From JADZFO01 sp964512635 (GTDB taxonomy: Bacteria > 4484-113 > JAFGCY01): 64,000 nucleotides of DNA. Positions 60,534-64,000 of the stretch are shown here, piece by piece. The stretch is taken from the NCBI GenBank assembly GCA_964512635.1, contig CAZEJB010000001.1, forward strand, positions 62,001 to 126,000, written 5' to 3'. Under the pieces are notes generated by a model. It saw only the letters and a list, made by a program, of their open reading frames with translations. It was not told the DNA's origin and did no database searches. Both the position numbers and the translations under genes were made by a program. The first letter of the stretch is position 1. Each line of letters opens with the position of its first letter.

Positions 60534-63500
60534 CTAGGTCGAACTGAAGTTCTGGTTGCTCTGGTTGCCCGTGGTGATAACAATGCTGCGGCTGCTTGGC
60601 GTATAGCTTCTGCCGCTGGTAGTCGGCGTTACGGTGTAGCTGCCAGCCGGTACGCCGGTGATGGTGTAATAGCCCAGGCTGGTTGTGGTCGCTCTGTAGA
60701 TACCGTCGGCTCCGCTGACTTCCACCGTGATCCCGGCCACGCCGGTTGCCCCCTTTGTGATGCGCCCCGCCACTGAGAACACCGGCCGGCCGGTGAAGTC
60801 CTTGCCCGTCAGGTTGCTGCCGCTCACAGTCACGCTCAGACTTGCCGGGCCAAAGCTGTGCCCAGTCTTGCTCGGGGTGAGGGTGTAGTCCCCGTTCGGC
60901 ACGCCCTTGATTGTGTATGTGCCGTTGGCAGCGGTGGTGGCGGTAAAGGTGCCGCTCTGGCCACTAAGCGTGAGCTTGACGCTCGCCAGAGCCGTGCTGG
61001 CGCCAGTCCGCGTGACCGTTCCGGAGACTGTGAAGGGACCGACCGCGGTGAAGCTCTTTCCGCTAATGTTTGCACCGTCAACGGTTACATCAAGGCTGGC
61101 CGGGGTAAATGTGCGGCCAGCCATACTGGGAGTCAGCTTGTAGGTGCCGTTGGGAACGCCGGCAACGGTGAAGTTTCCGCCGGCGATGGTCTTTGCGGTG
61201 TAAGTCTTGCCGCCGCCGCTGAGTGTCAGGGTCGCCCCGAGAACACCAGCGCCGCTCTGGGTTACCGTGCCGCCGACAGTGAAGGGCCCGACACCGACAA
61301 AGTTCAGCCCGCTGACATTCGCGTTGTCGACACTGACGTCGGCGCTTTCCGGAGTAAAAGTCCTGCCGGCGGCCTCACAGCGCAGCTTGTAGTCACCGTT
61401 CAGCACATTGCTGATCGTAAAGTTGCCAGTACTCGTTGTGGTTGCGGTAAACAAACGTCCATCCGCACTCAGGCTGAGCTTGGCACCGCTGATCCCGACC
61501 CCGCCGGCAGTGCTGACCTTGCCCGTTACTGTGAAGGGACCGACTGCGGTGAAGTCCTGGTCTGTGACTGTTTCGCCAACAACTACTACCTCGCTGCTGG
61601 CGGGCAGGAAGCTCCGCGGCGCAAGCTTGGGCACCAGAACGTAAGTTCCATCGGGGACGCCGCTGATCGTGTAGACACCAGTGCTGTTTGTCTTGGCCGT
61701 GAAAGTGTCAGAGTCTGAAGCAAGAGTCAGTTCGACATTCGCTACGGCGGCGCCGCTCAGATTTAGCACTCTGCCGCTTACGTTCTGAGTCACTTTTGCA
61801 TCGCCGGCCAGCGTGTAGTCCGAGTAGCCGCTGGTCTTGATACAGCTCACATAGTAAGTGCCAGCCGCGGTGATGCTGTAGCTGACAGCCTCGGTGCTGC
61901 CGGTTTTGGCTGCCGAACTTGTCATGACCGTTGTGCCGTTGGTGTTCAGCAGACGCAGGTCGAGGTTACCACGGGTGCCGTCAAAACCCAGCTCAAAATA
62001 GACCCGGGCCGGGGCGTCGAGGGTGAACTTGAAGATGTCCACGGCATCGCCGTCGGTAGCCACATAGTCCGTGCCAGCGCCAAGACTGCCGCCCCAGTCC
62101 CCAGCAGTGAAGGGGAAGCCAGGCAGCTCGTTTGCCTGCGCGGCATTGTCATTATTCTCCTTCTCGAAAATGCCGACCTGGCTGGCCGTGAAAGCCGCGT
62201 CAGTAACGCTTGCGCCGCTCAGGTCGATGTCAATGCTCTCAGGCTCAAAGCGCCAACCGGCGCGCAGCGGCGTCAGCACGTAGCTGCCCGTCGGTACGCC
62301 GCCGATGTTGAAGCTGCCGCTGGAAGCGGTAGTCGTCGAGAACTCCTGAGCCCCGTCGCTGAGAGTAAGAGTGACTCCACTGATGCCGAGGCCATCACTG
62401 CGCTCGACGCTGCCGCTGACGCTGAAGCTGTCCAAACCTTCTAGGGCTGCCTGAGCATTAATCAGCGGGCCGATGATTCCCGAATCGCCGATGGTCCGGC
62501 CGCTGCTGGCCGCGCGTTCACGCACCTCGGCCGGCGAAAGATCAGGATTGGCCGCCAGCAACAGTGCGCAGAAGGCCGCGGCATGCGGGCAGGCCATGGA
62601 AGTGCCCTGATAGAAGCTGTAGCTGCTGTTTGTTGTCGGTACTGAGCTCAGGATGCCCTGGCTGTAGCTGCTGACGATGTCGCCGCCGGGCGCGCAGACA
62701 TCCACCACACTGCCATAGTTGCTGTAGCTTGCTCGGGTGAAGTTGGGGCCGATCGAGCCGACGCAGAGCACTGTGGGATACAGCGCCGGTACATAACCTC
62801 CGGCGTCCATGTTGCTGTTACCCGCGGCGACGCAGACCACCACATCGCTGGCCTCGGCATTCGCCAGGGCCGCCTCAAAGGTGCTGCCCATTGTGGTACC
62901 AACACCGCCGAGGCTCATGTTGATTACACGCGCGCCGTTGGCGACCGCATAGTTAATGCTCGCGCTGAGGTCACTGGCCGGGAAGCGCCAGGAACCGCTG
63001 ATCACGGACCCGGCCCGCAGCGGCATGACCCGCGCGCCTGGAGCCAGACCGACAATGCCGAGGCCGTTGTCCCCGGCGGCAGCGATTGTGCCGGCGACAT
63101 GGGTGCCGTGGCCGACGCTGTCATCGGCCCAGGTTTCGGCGCCGCCAAAACGCGCACCGTCAACCGTTTGCCCCTGCAGGTCCTCGTGACTTGTCTCGAC
63201 TCCTGTATCAATCACCGCGACGACAACACCTGCACCTTCGCTGATATCCCAGGCGGCATCGGCGTTGACGGCGTCCAGGCCCCAGAGCTCGCTGCGCCGC
63301 GGGTCGGTATAAGTCTTGCTGGCGGAGCGGTTCGCGGAGGCCGGCAGCTCGCAGGTCTCGGCCAGATAGTCAAAGTCAACGCTGCAGGCTGAGCCCGCGG
63401 CGCTCTGCGCGGCACTGCGCAGGACGGCCATATCGCCGCCGCCCGCCGGGAAGCCGACGCGGTAGGTCAGGCTGCCGGGGACCTGCCCCAGCAACTCGCC

Positions 63501-64000
63501 ATCCAGATCGGTGTACACGAGCCCGAATAGTTCATCCTGGCTGGGCTGGGCGCTGTAGGCCAGCAGCAGCTCATCCTGGAGAACGGTTACCCCTGTCCCA
63601 TCCTGATCCACCACGGCCGCCGAAGCAGGCTGGAGGTGGTCGCCAAAGCCGTTGCCGACCATAACTTCAAAGGGGTAAGAGGCGACGCCTTCCTCCGGCT
63701 CAGCGCCGGGGGCATAGGGCCGCACTTCATAAACCAGCTGGGCCGCTCCTTCAGGAAGCTGGCCGTCAGTGAAGTCGTAAAGCATGCACTGGCTGTTGGC
63801 GGCCAGCGCGGCGCTGCGCGGGAGAGTCGCCAAAAGCTCCGGCGCAGACTCCATGCCCAGCGCGCGATAAACGTTGTAACCGGCAATCGCCGTCAGGAAA
63901 TTCGAGCCGATGGGCGTGACGTCCTGGACATTGACCTGACCGTCGCCGTTACCATCGGCGGCGCGGGCGCTGGACCAGTTGGAAGCAGCATTGCTCAGGC
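60534..64000 (-). CDS. Secreted subtilase with dockerin-like segment and six carboxypeptidase-regulatory-like repeats, N-terminus beyond window
   Basis: At least 1154 residues; the frame is open to the right edge. The first residues in the window include a dockerin-type calcium loop (DGNGDGQVNVQDVTPIGSNF), then a fibronectin-like stretch (YNVYRALG...LVYEVRPYAPG). The S8 domain follows, with VAVIDTGVE, GHGTHVAGTIAA and GTSMACPHAAAF carrying Asp, His and Ser. Next are one carboxypeptidase-regulatory-like repeat, a PPC-type domain (GDAVDIFKFTLDAPARVYFELGF), and five more regulatory-like repeats of ~80 residues (FTVSGTVTRTGA..., GVPNGDYTLTPSKTGHSF). The chain ends QNFSST. It is a probable extracellular protease; the dockerin motif before the catalytic domain is an unusual order. 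Confidence 0.9.
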   Translation of the reverse strand, partial: LSNAASNWSSARAADGNGDGQVNVQDVTPIGSNFLTAIAGYNVYRALGMESAPELLATLPRSAALAANSQCMLYDFTDGQLPEGAAQLVYEVRPYAPGAEPEEGVASYPFEVMVGNGFGDHLQPASAAVVDQDGTGVTVLQDELLLAYSAQPSQDELFGLVYTDLDGELLGQVPGSLTYRVGFPAGGGDMAVLRSAAQSAAGSACSVDFDYLAETCELPASANRSASKTYTDPRRSELWGLDAVNADAAWDISEGAGVVVAVIDTGVETSHEDLQGQTVDGARFGGAETWADDSVGHGTHVAGTIAAAGDNGLGIVGLAPGARVMPLRAGSVISGSWRFPASDLSASINYAVANGARVINMSLGGVGTTMGSTFEAALANAEASDVVVCVAAGNSNMDAGGYVPALYPTVLCVGSIGPNFTRASYSNYGSVVDVCAPGGDIVSSYSQGILSSVPTTNSSYSFYQGTSMACPHAAAFCALLLAANPDLSPAEVRERAASSGRTIGDSGIIGPLINAQAALEGLDSFSVSGSVERSDGLGISGVTLTLSDGAQEFSTTTASSGSFNIGGVPTGSYVLTPLRAGWRFEPESIDIDLSGASVTDAAFTASQVGIFEKENNDNAAQANELPGFPFTAGDWGGSLGAGTDYVATDGDAVDIFKFTLDAPARVYFELGFDGTRGNLDLRLLNTNGTTVMTSSAAKTGSTEAVSYSITAAGTYYVSCIKTSGYSDYTLAGDAKVTQNVSGRVLNLSGAAVANVELTLASDSDTFTAKTNSTGVYTISGVPDGTYVLVPKLAPRSFLPASSEVVVVGETVTDQDFTAVGPFTVTGKVSTAGGVGISGAKLSLSADGRLFTATTTSTGNFTISNVLNGDYKLRCEAAGRTFTPESADVSVDNANVSGLNFVGVGPFTVGGTVTQSGAGVLGATLTLSGGGKTYTAKTIAGGNFTVAGVPNGTYKLTPSMAGRTFTPASLDVTVDGANISGKSFTAVGPFTVSGTVTRTGASTALASVKLTLSGQSGTFTATTAANGTYTIKGVPNGDYTLTPSKTGHSFGPASLSVTVSGSNLTGKDFTGRPVFSVAGRITKGATGVAGITVEVSGADGIYRATTTSLGYYTITGVPAGSYTVTPTTSGRSYTPSSRSIVITTGNQSNQNFSST

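Overview
The window is GC-rich (roughly 60-65% by eye), almost fully coding, and comes from a Gram-negative-type bacterium. It encodes outer-membrane beta-barrels, lipoproteins with lipobox cysteines, periplasmic multihaem c-type cytochromes, a menaquinone/ubiquinone-type methyltransferase and a BshB1-like (bacillithiol) deacetylase. There is no rRNA or other marker that fixes the phylum. The mix of multihaem cytochromes, a dockerin-like motif, large secreted subtilases and palindromic intergenic repeats suggests an uncultivated or environmental lineage, but this is only an impression. Many genes start with GTG or TTG, several supported by a Shine-Dalgarno sequence.

Layout. 1-11446 is a minus-strand run: a giant multi-PAS sensor (cut by the left edge), a BshB1-like deacetylase, a small lipoprotein, a small membrane protein, a GH20-like lipoprotein, purE, icd and maf. 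11536-17148 holds oligoendopeptidase F, a multi-pass membrane protein, a GxxExxY gene enclosed by 28-bp inverted repeats, an undecaprenyl-phosphate sugar transferase and a lipoprotein. 17492-23241 is redox territory: a multicopper oxidase, a tetrahaem cytochrome, and an operon of a 14-haem-site cytochrome followed by an MtrB/PioB-like outer-membrane barrel. 23443-32344 has a CAP protein and SecG (minus), then a fructose-type PTS (IIC, IIB, HPr-EI-IIA fusion) translationally coupled to an exported GH38 alpha-mannosidase. 32506-41292 has a beta-propeller lipoprotein, Ku, an SDR, a DUF4386-like protein, tRNA-Gln, UbiE/MenG, a secreted protein of unknown function and an S9 peptidase. 41561-45182 has a membrane-anchored 12-haem-site NapC/NirT-like cytochrome and a nine-haem lipoprotein with Ig-like domains. 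45646-50369 has a lipoprotein, a FliA/WhiG-type sigma factor, an NHLRC2-like thioredoxin/NHL lipoprotein and a gamma-carbonic anhydrase. 50572-64000 has two tandem paralogous subtilase lipoproteins, a FadL-type barrel, a GNAT acetyltransferase and a third subtilase cut by the right edge.

How it fits together. The cytochromes and barrel form a plausible route for moving electrons from the quinone pool across the periplasm and outer membrane: menaquinol, NapC-like 12-haem protein, 14-haem periplasmic protein plus MtrB-like barrel, nine-haem lipoprotein. The two loci lie about 20 kb apart but share an unusual 20-bp palindrome (TATC-N3-GATATC-N3-GATA) at their promoters; a shorter version lies between the second subtilase and the FadL gene. 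This candidate distributed, co-regulated electron conduit is the most interesting system in the window. Other notable structures are the inverted-repeat-flanked GxxExxY cassette and stem-loop repeats whose GTAGGGGC ends supply the stop codons of two genes.
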